64,000 bases of DNA from Apostichopus japonicus (taxonomy: Eukaryota > Echinodermata > Holothuroidea > Aspidochirotida > Stichopodidae), in assembly GCF_037975245.1 (NCBI RefSeq), contig NC_092579.1, positions 21,768,666-21,832,665 of the forward strand, written 5' to 3'. Positions 49,551 to 61,749 of the stretch are shown here, piece after piece. The notes under the pieces were generated by a model. It did not search any database. It worked only from the letters and a program-made list of their open reading frames with translations, and was not told the origin of the DNA. Position 1 is the first letter of the stretch. Each line of letters begins with the position of its first letter. A program made the position numbers and the translations under genes.

Positions 49551-51351
49551 GATGACGCTCAATTTCCTCTAATCTCTTCCAGTACCAATCTCCGAGCCTA
49601 CTTGGCATTTGTCTGTTGTCCCTATACCTGCTATGTTCACTACGTAACGGAGATTTCTCATGCATAACAACGCGTGGGTGCAAGCAAGCTTTAAAAGTCT
49701 TCGCTTCTTCGACTCTGTGTCTTTTCTCAATATTTTGTTTATTTTTGTAAATATTCAAAGAGATTCGAAAATTCGAAGCTCCTTCTTTTAATGTATCCCT
49801 GTCGTTGGAAAATATAGATGGTTCCGCCACATTGGATCCACTTTTCTGCGGATGCGTGTATGAAAATCGAAAGGATTTTTCTGTTTTAGGTGGTTGTGTA
49901 CCAGTGTTGCCGACGATGGCTTTATCATGATTGTAACCATTCTTTAATCTAATACTAGACATATTTATTAGTGATCCTGATAAACTCATCTTTGGAACAG
50001 AGTCTCTCCTTGAGACTTTTTCCAATTTGTTCTCTGCGTACAGAATTCCGATAGTCTCCTCCTTCACGACACCGTCGTCTGTTTCCATTTTCTTAGGCTT
50101 CGATTCTTCCGAATGGACATCCAACGTACCCTTTGAGTCATGTCGCGACTTTATAGGTCTTTGATCTAATTTCCGAGCAGCTAAAAGTCTACGTATATGA
50201 ATCTCCAGATCGTTGGCAACCTCCTCTGGAACTGACATTTCGTCGTTGATTTTTTGGCAAATTCGCTGGGTTATAATAGCCACATCATCTTCATTGACCA
50301 AAAAATCATTTGGAGTGCCATATAAGAATGAATCTACAATCCTTTCTATAGTACAAACTAAACAGTTCGAGCAATCATCGCTTGCTTGTGAATCCGTCAA
50401 AGTTTCGTTGTTGAGAACGGCTGTATTATCAAGTTTAACTCCACTAAGCGCACTATCACTCTCCACCCCACTTAGTGTATCTATACTTTCGCTAAAACCA
50501 ACGCTTCCTTCGCTAACGACAGTTTCACCAGTCAGCTCGCTGCATGTTCCACTGTCAACAGGCGTCCCACAAAAGATTCTGAAATTTGAGTTTAGCTCAC
50601 TTTTCTCTAAATTTGTGTCTTCTGAAGACGATAATTCACATTCATTCTCGTCCAAAAGTTGATCATTGTCAATTAGGTTATATTTTGACAATAATTTACT
50701 GACACCGTCAATAGTTGATTTGTTTGGAGCATTTAACTTAGTAACCATGAATAAATCTGTATCTCTTTTCAAAAAGCTTATAAATTCTTTCTTTCCAGCT
50801 TGAGAAGTTGCTTTCCTCGCTTCGTTATTTTTCCATCTCTCTTGGTTACTGATCCTCCTTCGTATGGCTTGCTGGACGTAATAACGTGGATGGGACTGAG
50901 ATAACAATAATTTCGCTTCACTTCTCGTTTTATATTTATCGAAAGCAGTCCGTGGTCTGCCTACTGCCGCCTGAGTACTACCGATCACAACTTCCAAATC
51001 AGACTCCAATTTTTGTCGATCAGAAAATGGCGCACTACTTGCTCTTGAAGAAATCGATTCCGTTTCTTTCACTGGTGCACGACGATTAAATATTCTTTTT
51101 CTGCTACTAATCTGCTCCGAAATTAATCTCTCATTTACAGTAGAATCACTGCTAAATTGCAAATGCGAAATTTGCTTTCGAACAGAATTCAAAGCAACAG
51201 TAGATGAAGTCCTTACTGATTGAGGTTGGGTACAAAGACCCTCTTGTGATGCGTGGCTCTGAGAAATATTCCACATTTTGGTTGAATGGGTTTTTGCTGA
51301 CGTCATTTTACGTTGTGTTATACTATTTCTCTGTAGGTTTCTACTCGGCAT
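49492..51351 (-). CDS. Unknown 619-aa protein, intronless ORF
   Basis: An uninterrupted ATG-to-stop frame of 620 codons in AT-rich DNA, far longer than chance. Residues 1-200 are basic and Ser/Arg-rich, with an Arg/Lys-rich helix-prone stretch at about 140-195. Residues 235-325 are acidic and Ser/Thr-rich. CSNCLVC at 327-333 precedes a probable helical region (334-395). The C-terminal part is again basic, with an aromatic DWYWKRLEEIERH at 588-600. The last 19 residues (RCPPPPNS...EADM) are encoded by a minisatellite unit, so the native C-terminus may have been replaced, or the transcript may splice at a GTGAGT within the repeat. No signal peptide or membrane helix. I do not recognise the family. 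Upstream exons are possible but not required. Confidence 0.65.
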   Translation of the reverse strand: MPSRNLQRNSITQRKMTSAKTHSTKMWNISQSHASQEGLCTQPQSVRTSSTVALNSVRKQISHLQFSSDSTVNERLISEQISSRKRIFNRRAPVKETESISSRASSAPFSDRQKLESDLEVVIGSTQAAVGRPRTAFDKYKTRSEAKLLLSQSHPRYYVQQAIRRRISNQERWKNNEARKATSQAGKKEFISFLKRDTDLFMVTKLNAPNKSTIDGVSKLLSKYNLIDNDQLLDENECELSSSEDTNLEKSELNSNFRIFCGTPVDSGTCSELTGETVVSEGSVGFSESIDTLSGVESDSALSGVKLDNTAVLNNETLTDSQASDDCSNCLVCTIERIVDSFLYGTPNDFLVNEDDVAIITQRICQKINDEMSVPEEVANDLEIHIRRLLAARKLDQRPIKSRHDSKGTLDVHSEESKPKKMETDDGVVKEETIGILYAENKLEKVSRRDSVPKMSLSGSLINMSSIRLKNGYNHDKAIVGNTGTQPPKTEKSFRFSYTHPQKSGSNVAEPSIFSNDRDTLKEGASNFRISLNIYKNKQNIEKRHRVEEAKTFKACLHPRVVMHEKSPLRSEHSRYRDNRQMPSRLGDWYWKRLEEIERHRCPPPPNSPVPREWNEADM

Positions 51352-51359
51352 CTCAATTA

Positions 51360-53296
51360 CGAAAGACCGTGATAAATATTTTGCAATCGAAACGCAGAAC
51401 TGGTCATTCTGTTTCTCAATTGACCAGAGAACAAAGGTCTATTGTTTACGCACCAGCTCATTTGATTCCTTTCAACTGCATCTGAACTGTAATTCCAACA
51501 CTATGTTTCTTCGAAATCGTATATCAACAACAATGATATACTTTTCACTGACCTCAGCTCTCGTATAGGTTGTATATTTACATATATGCAAATTGTACGA
51601 TGACGTTGACTTATACATGTTAATATGGATAACACTGTAGCATGAAATAGATTCCAAAGTTCCGTTTCGAAATGCAATTTTCGTTTCGTTGCCAAAAACA
51701 TGTACCCAAGAAATAAATATGAAATGAATTTAAATACAGCATTACGACGCAAAATATAGATATAGTTATTGGTACCCTCACAGAATAAAATATGGAAATT
51801 TGTTTCCTTAATTTTACAAAACTTGAATTCTGTAATCCAATCGACGGAAGATTTTGTCCGATGAACGGTTTCGACAGGACCAATTCTTGACGACTGTTTA
51901 CCCGAGAAAACCTTACCAAATCCTCTCAATTTCTCTCAAAATATGGATCTTCAGCGGTTGCATTATGACGTCATCGGGAAAAAATAAATGACCTATAGAT
52001 AGTGACTGTCATTTCGTACCTTCAAAACTTCAAAGCAAAATTGAAACATGTATCAGATAAGTCTTTGCTTTCGGTGTTGAAAATTTTCACGGGCTAAACT
52101 CCAATATGGTATTTTGGCAACTTCTGTCATAATAATAATTATTTTGCGCTATATATACATAACGCGTGTAAGGTTCCACTGCACTCCTCGCGGAACTATA
52201 TCCTAACATACCATAGACAGTTGATGTCACTGCTCTGACTTACGAAGACAGAGAAAAAGATTATTATTGGTCTTTAAATTACACCGTCAAGTCAAAATTA
52301 CACGTACTATGTACAGTAACTTTCCACAGGATTATTTCCACAAAATAAAGTCCTCTTTTCAGTGTATAAACACTGGTCTTTTCGCGCAAAGTACTTGCAT
52401 CGAAAGCCGTCGTAGAATCGATGTTGATACCATGTAAGTCCAATCACCAAATTGAAAAGAATCCGTAGTTATTTGGTATAAGTTTATCCTAAAAGACAAC
52501 GTTCAAAACGTATGATTGATTGAATTGACATAACGGTATATTAACCGTACCACACATATACCAACGACACAATGTTAGTAAATTTTAAAACATTACTATA
52601 GCCCACTGCGATATGGCGTTGATTGGCTTGTCCACAAGCTAAAGTAATTAAATTGTATATTTGTTCCGAAGAAAGTTAGAGGGCCGGCTGTTTCGATTCC
52701 GGGCAGGATCTTCACTCATGAACGCAATAATCATAAATTTCCACAGACAAAAAACCGTATAGTAAGTGTTGAAACAGCAAGCAATATTAACCCTGTGATT
52801 TGTAATCGGTCTGTATACACAATAAAGGGTTGATGCTTATCAATGAATTCACTGAACCCGTGTCAGTAACACATTTCTTTGAACTTCTCTAAGGTCATTT
52901 CATTGAATATAAGATTAAAGATAGCTACCTTGTTCTCTACATGCCAAACGCTGGTTTTTATTTCAAGCAACAGGTTATAACTGGCCACATGTATGATACT
53001 GCAGAATTGGTGACATCACCGCAGTCAATTCATAGCAGCATCTCCCATACGTCGATATGGAAAATAAATAGATGCTTAAAGTCCAAGGTGATGACGCAAT
53101 TGTATAAATGAAATGTTTTGGTGGCCTTATCGATTTTAGCTCTCCCAAGAAAAGAAAAAAGAAGCCTGATATACCGGTATATAGTTGAACATATAATGTT
53201 TTCTAAGAATGTCAATCCGATAACTGAGGAGTACTCTTCATTTCAAACTTGAAATGGAATAGTTACAAACTTAATGCCTCAAGCAAATTTTCAGTG

Positions 53297-53329
<33 letters not shown>

Positions 53330-54715
53330 GTCCAAATTCGCTCAATAGGTCAACACAGGTTGAAGTAAGCATATAAAAACCAACGTTAGTTATATTTCAT
53401 GTTGCGCAGGAATAGGACTTAACAAACATGTACAAAGATATCCAGCCGAAATAATGATGTTGCTATATATAATTATGATACGTTTAAAGTACAAAATCAA
53501 GGAGTGGTGCTTGAAAACAGGTACATGAGTTGACGCAATTCACATGCATGTACTTTGGCATTTGAGTTGCAAATGGTACGTATTTGGTAATGGACATGTA
53601 TTTACCCCGGTGTTGGTGTACTCTGACGTCAAGGCGTAACTATCATATAGTGGATCAATATACTGCAACAGTTACTCGCTAAAATGACCATCACCAGGTA
53701 AAGCCTTATCATTGTCCCGTTTTTTTTAACACCTAGAAGTGGAGTCAACTTAATAAAAGCTCAGAACAAACATCGCTTAATTGTCCTAATTGTTACACTA
53801 TAAGTCACCTTGTATTCAAGAAGTGTAACAATGCCTATGTTAAAGAACGCTTCCGCGGATCTTTAAATATTTACAGAGGCATATTGTGTGTATACTGGGC
53901 CCAATTAAATAATGTGTTAGGAACCTTCAGTTAAATAGAAAGGGAATAAAGAAGAAAAAAGTATTTTGAACAGTTAGGATGTCGTCGCAATGTTGTTAAA
54001 ATATTCACGTATAAGTAATACGACCCCCTTTTTAAGGAGGCTCTGCATGGAGGTCCTCCCTGTTGACTTTTTTTTCAATCATTTGTTGTAACGAAATACT
54101 GAATTGTTTCTAATTTAACAATTTGTTGAAATATGATGAAGTGGCCATTATAACAGTTTTGCATTATTACCTTTGCAACCCTCAGCTAATATTCTATATG
54201 AAAGTGTCAAATACCTGATTGTGGGCAGTAAAATCATATTTTCTTTGCTTACATATTTCCAGACAGTCAAATAACTGATATGGTGGTCTCAATGTATTAC
54301 ACGCATATTACGATTTCCTTACAAGTTGCTAAACGTGATATTCTTTGGACTCTAGTCAACGATCGAAATTGTAGTTTCTATACATTGAGGCCTCCCCCTC
54401 TCTCATCCTCATCGCATTTAAGTTTCTACATTGAGGCTATACCCTCTCTCTCATCCTATTGCAATTCTCATCCTTGGTCAATTAGAAAATATACGGCCCT
54501 GCAATCATAGAGGTGATTATAGATATGTGCTGATATCGCATAGAGACGTGTGTCTATATGGCTCTGAAATCGCATAGAGTTCCTTGTTCTGTATAAAGGA
54601 ACTCTCAGGCTAAAATCGCACTATTAACAGCGCCCTCTTATCACAAACAAAGACCTCAACTTTATGAAGACCTTTGATCTACAAAGTGCTGGTAAACTAT
54701 AGGTGGATACGACCA
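51360..54715. other. Intergenic / 5' flanks, nothing recognised
   Basis: Short ORFs on both strands at 51472-51929 have no coding character. An (AT)n tract lies at about 53297-53319 followed by a T-run. Confidence 0.4.
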
Positions 54716-54992
54716 GAGGCACCCAGGCGCGTAGCCAAGGGGGGCGAAGGGGCTGCCGCCCCCCCTTGAGCATATTTTTTTTTTTTTTTTAATGTTTTAT
54801 GATATCGCTAGTATTTTCAAAAAAGAAAATGCTAAGATGCAACTTACAAGGCCTGGGAAGTGCCATTTCCAGTGATCTGGGAGGCATTTTCAGCCAAAAT
54901 TTTCTTGGCGCTACGCTTAGATAGTTTGCAATGACGAATCTACAGTTTCGCCACTCCCTTGGCAAATTCCTGGCTACGCGCCTGGAGGCACC
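54716..54992. mobile_element. hAT-like MITE, 261 bp, 8-bp TSD GAGGCACC
   Basis: The element 54724-54984 begins CAGGCGCGTAGCCA and ends TGGCTACGCGCCTG. GAGGCACC flanks it exactly at 54716-54723 and 54985-54992. No ORF. Perfect ends and target duplication suggest a fairly recent insertion. Confidence 0.9.
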
Positions 54993-54994
54993 GT

Positions 54995-56790
54995 GGGAAG
55001 GGTTTTTTGTGGGGGGAGGGGGTAGAACGATTTCCAGACCGACTAGCTGTCACTTCAGCAACGTTTTGGAAAGTAAATCAATGAAATCCGTGATTTGTGG
55101 TTATAATTACAACTGTACACTGTTATTGCCTAGTACTTTATTGGGAGTATAGGCGATAAGGCGAATTTCCCAGAAGCTGCATGATTTTTAGGAAATAGAA
55201 AAAGAATGTAAAGAATTTTTCCTCTGGAATAGTGGAATGTATATAAAAGCCCTATATCTAGGGTCTCTGGGGCAACGCTGCAGAAGCTACAGCGCTATAG
55301 CTATTTCATGATCTCACGTATAGCGAGTTTAAAGCACACACAGAAATATAAATAAATGACGTGAGAGTTGGGGGGGGGGGGGATACTTATTATAAAAATA
55401 TGTAAAATGTCATTATACTTGATATATTTCTATCAGAAAGAAGGAGAGAGATATGGGCGTGATTAAAAAATTTGACAGACTTCTTTTGTCTTATATTAGC
55501 TATGGGAGCCACCGAAAAGATTTCGTGATTTCGGCCGAATTTAAAACCAGCTTAATTCGCGCATCGGTAAGTGTGTGTGTGTGGGGGGGGGGGGGGTGAG
55601 GAGAGGGCCATATGAAGAACAATGTTTTCCGATATTGTTGTAGCCTTGCTATTCGGCGTTTCCAATCTCTTACCCTCCCCTTACCGCCAAAGTTGGAACG
55701 GTATATTAATTTCGTAGGGGTAAAAGTCCGACTTGAGTTCATTCATATACCTGTTTTTGAGGGTCATCCCCTGTGGCAATGGTCGTACACTCATTTAATC
55801 ATGCATGTACCTCTCCATGACAACCTATTGCATCGCCAGAAAAGGAGCAGGGGTGCCACACTAACTTCATTTAGCTCAGTCGATATTGACAGAATTCACA
55901 CGAATCGATTCCTTTGAGGGGCGAGTGGTTACAGTCCACCCTATAAGGGTGTTATCAAAGGGTTCAATAATAGAGAAAGACCGAGTCTATTGTACTGAAT
56001 ACAAATAAAGGACCCTCTCTTCTTGTAACGTTCTCCGGAGCATTGTTTACTGGACTAATATAGGTCTACACGCTATACCACAGATCTTTGGTGGAACTCC
56101 GAAACTGTTGGAGGCATTCTCAAGCATATACGATATATCACCTGCTGACGGTATAACTATAAATACTGCATATTTTCATAGTTCGGTATTTATCGAGAAT
56201 ATGCCACATAGGTCACATAGGCCAAAGTCACTTCGAGGTGAGAAGGCTGCCCAAATTATATAGCTTCGCAATGTCGGTGACTGTACTACTACGAAGTCAG
56301 TTGCCGTAGCGACGTTATACGCGCAATGGAAGTGGGACAGTTCCTATAATGGATTATTTCAAAGGATCGTTTACTTGCACTCAACAACTTTGGTAAACAC
56401 TGAATGTGTCTAACAACATTGGATAGGAGAACTCATGAAGTTAATATAACTCATTCAATTACAGTTTTGGAGTGGTTTCACTATATATATGGAGGAGATT
56501 AGATGCGCTTAGATCTACAAACTTAAGGACTGCTTTATGTAGTTTGATTTTCTATGGACAATGGCATGGAGCTAACAGACACGGGATTGGTAAGCACATT
56601 TGGAACAAAGAATATAAAAATCATCGCTTATTTGGACCAAGAATACTGCAACTGATTGGCGACTCAAGCATGCCTCACATCAGCTTCCTGATGTGAGTCT
56701 ATATATTAACATTTTTGTAGCCTGAAGACGAAAAGAAAAAAAAAAAAACAAGGATTCTTTGAAAGTTTGTTGGGAATATCTGTTTGCGAA
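54995..56790. other. Intergenic / 5' flank of the 463-aa gene
   Basis: Poly-G runs at about 55369-55382 and 55583-55596. No exon recognised. An A-rich tract (about 56734-56750) lies just upstream of the ORF. Confidence 0.4.
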
Positions 56791-56794
56791 AGTC

Positions 56795-58186
56795 ATGGAT
56801 CTCTTTGTACGAATTCCAGCGTCGAATATGCACGATGTCGGAATTCAAACGATGCCGACAGATCAGACTTTAGATTCTTCTCCAAGGGAGGAGAGAAAAT
56901 TTGGATTCGAAAATGATAAAAGTGGTGATTTGGAGCAAAGGTCCTCCCCAACAGAGAAAGGTAAGCCACCTCTGCATCGAATACCGTCACCAAATGATCC
57001 ACTAACTCTAACCCTTACGACGGGCGAATCGAGTTGGTGCATGGAAAGTTCAACACCTAGACCAGTCAGTAAAATGTCCCCATCGCACTCGCCAAGAGAA
57101 AAGGGAAGGGTAATTGATGAAGGCCTCGATTCCGCCGATCGGAACTCCGCCCATGCCCTCAGTAATTTCCAACCGAGAATGGAGAGTCAACTTGAATTCG
57201 GAATGGATTATAAACTACATATTATAACATCTGAACTTGGAGTTTCTGATTGGATTAAAGGAAAAGAACATGTTCCCTTGGATGTGGGAAGGATAAAATT
57301 TGACAGTCCTGATCTGATCAAATCTGTCGACAGAGAGTCTCGAAGCGAATCTTGTGCAAGCGTCGTTTCCAACTTCAGCGGTCGTTCGTTAAACGAACCA
57401 TTAGATAAATACATGGTGATACGACAGAGAACATTCCACGGATTACCGAGGAGTAAGAAGGAGTTGAGAGTTCTACCTCTGACGGACCCCAGGGAGAACA
57501 ATCCTTCCACCAAGCCCAGTTGGCTTTACAGGTCCAAGACGGATTTATTTCTTGAAAAAAGACGGAGAAATAAGATGGCAGCTGCGGCACGGCGGACGTC
57601 GTACCCCAAAACTCGTCGTAGTTGGCACGACCTAGAGGGAATGACTTTCGCAGGATTAATGGAAACGTTGCCGAATGTGAATCAGTCATCCGTGGACGAT
57701 GCGGGAGAAACAATTTTTGTAGATATGAATAACAATCAAATCGAAACGGGTGGTGTTGTTGTTTCTCACTCCCGGAGAAAATCATTAGATCAAGACGAGA
57801 ACAAGACGCAACCAAAAAATGCTCATTCTTCCAAACTGCCACCGATCTCTTTGAAACAGAATCAACAGCAGCAGCAAGTTAAGAAGGAGGAGGATCACTT
57901 GAAAGAAAGAGAAGATTGCCAGAGAAATCATTCAGGAACTTCGTCTCCATCTTCCGGTGGATCTGATTCATCCGTCGAAAATAACGAAACACAGGGACAA
58001 TCGAAACTATTGGTTCGTCAGGGTAAATTACGAAAACAATCACTGGCCGCTATACCTCTTCGTCTTTGGGAACCTTCGTTTGACTGTGTCGTCGTCAGCA
58101 GTAGGAAAGTTTTACAACCTCGTCATTTGGTTAAGACGTGGACTGATGACAGCCCTGTTAGACACCAACCTTCGCCTTTAAAGTGA
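56795..58186 (+). CDS. Unknown 463-aa Ser/Arg-rich protein
   Basis: One open frame of 464 codons from ATG to TGA. The frame is open a further 12 codons upstream without another ATG, so 56795 (AAGTCATGG context) is the likely start unless an upstream exon exists. The protein is hydrophilic and probably disordered, with many SP/TP and RxxS motifs suited to phosphorylation. The N-terminus contains HDVGIQTM, a basic patch EKRRRNKM near residue 253 could be a nuclear signal, a Gln-rich stretch lies near 355, and a Ser/Gly-rich stretch follows (about 380-400). The last 60 residues are basic and Leu-containing. No signal peptide or membrane segment. Family not recognised; a regulatory or scaffold role would be a guess. 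Confidence 0.6.
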   Translation: MDLFVRIPASNMHDVGIQTMPTDQTLDSSPREERKFGFENDKSGDLEQRSSPTEKGKPPLHRIPSPNDPLTLTLTTGESSWCMESSTPRPVSKMSPSHSPREKGRVIDEGLDSADRNSAHALSNFQPRMESQLEFGMDYKLHIITSELGVSDWIKGKEHVPLDVGRIKFDSPDLIKSVDRESRSESCASVVSNFSGRSLNEPLDKYMVIRQRTFHGLPRSKKELRVLPLTDPRENNPSTKPSWLYRSKTDLFLEKRRRNKMAAAARRTSYPKTRRSWHDLEGMTFAGLMETLPNVNQSSVDDAGETIFVDMNNNQIETGGVVVSHSRRKSLDQDENKTQPKNAHSSKLPPISLKQNQQQQQVKKEEDHLKEREDCQRNHSGTSSPSSGGSDSSVENNETQGQSKLLVRQGKLRKQSLAAIPLRLWEPSFDCVVVSSRKVLQPRHLVKTWTDDSPVRHQPSPLK

Positions 58187-58427
58187 TGATGAATGTTAAA
58201 AGTGTATATATTTACGTATATATGTTGCATGATAACCTCTATCATACCTCCAATGAACATGCAAGGCATCCTGAATAAGTTCCTTGTCATAACTATTAGC
58301 AATTTATCGACTGCGCATTCTGAATGTTGTTATAGTTATATTAGATATTGGATCTGTTCAGATGATGTAAGAGAACCTTACAGTGAATCCAGAGCCTGAG
58401 CAGTGCTTCAACGAGAATAACTGTTCA

Positions 58428-59074
58428 ATTGGAGGCAAGGGCGGCGGAAGCACTTTTAATCTGGGGGGGGGGGGGGGCACCGACATCAAAGGGCACTTTG
58501 CAGAAATTCGATTGGACTGATGCAGCCTTATATTTAGTACCCTTTATAACTCTTATTGTATTATCTTATTTGCGTATACACATCACTCCATCAACGCCCC
58601 CCCCCCCTTCAAGGAAAATATGCATACTAGCACTGCAATATCCAATGTGCAAATTGGGAAACAAGGAACAAGTTCCTTTTGAGACAAAATGAGGTGAAAT
58701 CATGCTAGTTGCTAGTTTATTTCTTGTCAATATCTTAACAAATTTTTCCATTCGAAATAGCTTTGAGTTTGACCCACAGAAATTCATTAAAAGTCAGGGG
58801 CGTAGCCAGGATTTGCAAAGTTGTATGCACGACTATCTGAGCGGAGCGCCACCATCGGTTGGCGCGGAGCGTACAAGAAAATTTTTGGTTTTTACAAACC
58901 CCTCAGATGGCTGGAAACGGCCCTCCCCGAGTGTTCATTCTGGTTCCCTGGCCTCTTGCTAACTTGAGACACCTCAATTTTTATGTAGAAAAAGGGCACA
59001 TTTTTAACCTGAGGAAAAGTGGGGGGGGGCACGTGCCCCCTGTGCCCCCCGGTTCCGCCGCCCTTGATTGGAAG
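58428..59074. mobile_element. hAT-like non-autonomous element, 631 bp, sister of 19267-19940
   Basis: The element 58436-59066 has the same CAAGGGCGGCGGAA/TTCCGCCGCCCTTG ends and co-linear interior. It is flanked by ATTGGAGG and ATTGGAAG (7 of 8 matching). Lies 250 bp downstream of the 463-aa ORF. Confidence 0.85.
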
Positions 59075-59079
59075 TGAAG

Positions 59080-61740
59080 ATGGGTGGAGGGGATGCGCCG
59101 AGGGGTGGGGATTGTATACGAGTATGATTGCCTTTGAAACGATAAAACAAGGTTGGGTGGAAATTTTGTCAGACAAAAAAAATATTCCGGTCAACAGTTT
59201 GAAAGTTTAACTTTTCAGCAGCTATTTTGAGCTATGTAATTGGGATTTTTCAAAATATAAAAATTTAAATTTTTTGTAGCGTGGCCCCACTAGCTGCATG
59301 GTTAAAGGTAGCCTACATTTGAATAAGTATATGATACTTAATACTATGATAATATAATACTTATAATACTTATAATAATATAAATGAAAAAGTAACAATG
59401 GTCTTTGTTTTAATTTTGTACTGCATACTCCAGTTACCGATACTTCTCCGCGTATTGCCTATTATCCAACATTAGTAAAAAATATAAAATATGCTCTGCC
59501 TGTATTTCAGTTATATTTCAATTCCAAACTCCAAACTTTACCAATATAGTCACCGGACTATACGGTATGCTCACTCCAACATTCCCGGCTCCTAACTTCC
59601 CTGCCCTTCCTGCTATATGCTCAACATAATTATTGAGATTAAGCTGTAAATACAAACCTGTAAATGACATCAGCAGGTACCTACGTGCTAAACAATGCTT
59701 AATAAGTGATTTCAGTTGGTAGCGAAAAGAGTATAGCCTGTACACTAAATGAGATTTACTAGAACATCATATTATGGATAACATGGATAACATGGATAAC
59801 AGCACAACATGTTATGGATAATGAATTGAGATCTCTCTCCTATATAACAAGAAATGAAACCGAGGAAGACTGGATACCCTGTTGACAAGCATCCAGTGTG
59901 TCTAAGTCCCCCCTCCCACCCCCCCCCCCCCCGTCTTAAAACAATGTTGGAATTCGGTCGGCAATTCCCCAAACATGCAGACCTCTTACGTACGGTATTC
60001 TTGTGGTGCAGTAATAATCCCTCCTACTGATTTCTCTTTTTACAGAATGAAGGTTGGTGGAGTACGCGTGCCTCCCGACTTATTTAGGCAGGGGCATTAA
60101 CCTTAATGCGGGAAGGGCAAGAGGCGAATGGAGGGGTCGTTGTAGCAGATTCCCTTGAATAAGTGGTACTTTAAACGTGCATTAGAGGCATATTTAGACC
60201 ATTTGTTAAACGTGGATCTAGAATTAGGTCTGAACGCAAGGTTGAGCAAATGTCCTACTCTTGATTTTTTTTATTGAGTTAGATAAAGGAGGGGTGGGGT
60301 GGGGGTGTACACTGAGGAATGGTCTCATGCTTTCCCGATTTATAAGTTCCCCTCTGATCAGTGCTGATCGAACCACACCCACCCCCTCATATACACCACT
60401 GCCAGTGGTTAATGCAGTCTATATTCGATCCTCAACACCGTTATCCGACGGACCCTCCCAACACCCGCGGCTCTACCTCCACCAGCTTCACTGCACCTCA
60501 GACAATTACAGTGTACCAACCCCACCCCTCCCCCATCAACTATACTCTCCCAGGGCCCTGGGCAAATGTCGGGAGGGAGCTGGGATTTTCAGACTAAAGC
60601 CCAGACGTGCTGAAAGTCGCCCCCATCTCAGCCCCACCCCAGGTGACGGTACAACACCAGCGTGAAAATTACTACGTTACAAATTGACGGGGGTTATTCT
60701 CCATCCTACATTCCTCAGTTGTCCAGTGCCTCTCACTCCTCTGCCCTACATTTAACATATAAATACTGAGTTGACTGCACTGATCTGAGTTTTACAATAC
60801 TAGTATAAATTACGTTATGAACAGTGTGATGTTATCGTATAGATGTAGTCTTTTTCGTTCTACCTCTACGTATGAACCTATAGCCCCAGATATTACAGTC
60901 ACAACTTTAAAATTCAAGGTACAATATTTTGCATGTAGCTTGTATGATTAATTTCGACGATAGCGCCTCCATCTGTGGTTGCGTTTTACTGTTTAGATTT
61001 TTTTTAAACGGCATTCGATGCGCAAGCAAATTCTGCGGTACTAATTTTCATATGGTAGTGGTATACATCCCCGCACTCGTTTGAAAATATAACTATCACT
61101 TCCAGTTTTAGACTTCATATATTCTTTTCGCATGAAATAACTTTGAAACATCGATGAAAAACTTCAAGTGTCCCCATCTACGGTTCTTGATATATTTTGT
61201 CAAATGAAATCCCTTTCCGGAAAGGGAAACAAAAACATGATTTCAGACCAGAAATAGAGCATGGCGCGTCAGCTCTTCCTTAGGGAAATCACCGCCACGT
61301 ATCCAAACTAAGAGGAAAGAGGTGACCGTTCTGGCTGATTCCTTGATGTTCTCAGTTTTCCTGAAGCAAGTCACATGCTGATTACAACTCATGTACTAGA
61401 CATATCTCATGATATGAGTTATCGCTGTGATTCTTATATCATTTCCTTCCAGGTTGGTTAAAAAATCAAAAGGTAAAGCAACATCAGTTATTACTACATT
61501 AGGTTATTGTTTTTAACCGACGTGCAATTCCTAGTCCGCATATTACTAGCAAATAAGTTCTCATTGAAACTGACCAGCTAAGGACAAGGTTTTTCGAACG
61601 GTGACCGGTGTGAAGTTAGATACTTATTCCCCGTTCCTCGTTCGATATTCGCGTATGAGTAACTGAGCTAGCTATTCAGTTACGTATTCGACAATGATAT
61701 CGACGTAACACCTCTGGCAAGACAAAAGCTTCTTACAAGA
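59080..61740. other. Intergenic, nothing firm
   Basis: Poly-C at about 59918-59932 and a (GGATAACAT)n short repeat at about 59775-59802. Overlapping plus ORFs at 60261-60665 are proline-rich C-rich sequence without a recognisable domain. Confidence 0.4.
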
Positions 61741-61749
61741 TGTTCAACA

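Noticed and set aside
60261-60665. Proline-rich ORFs in two frames
   Set aside because: C-rich low-complexity sequence open in several frames; a possible acceptor before 60360 is not enough.
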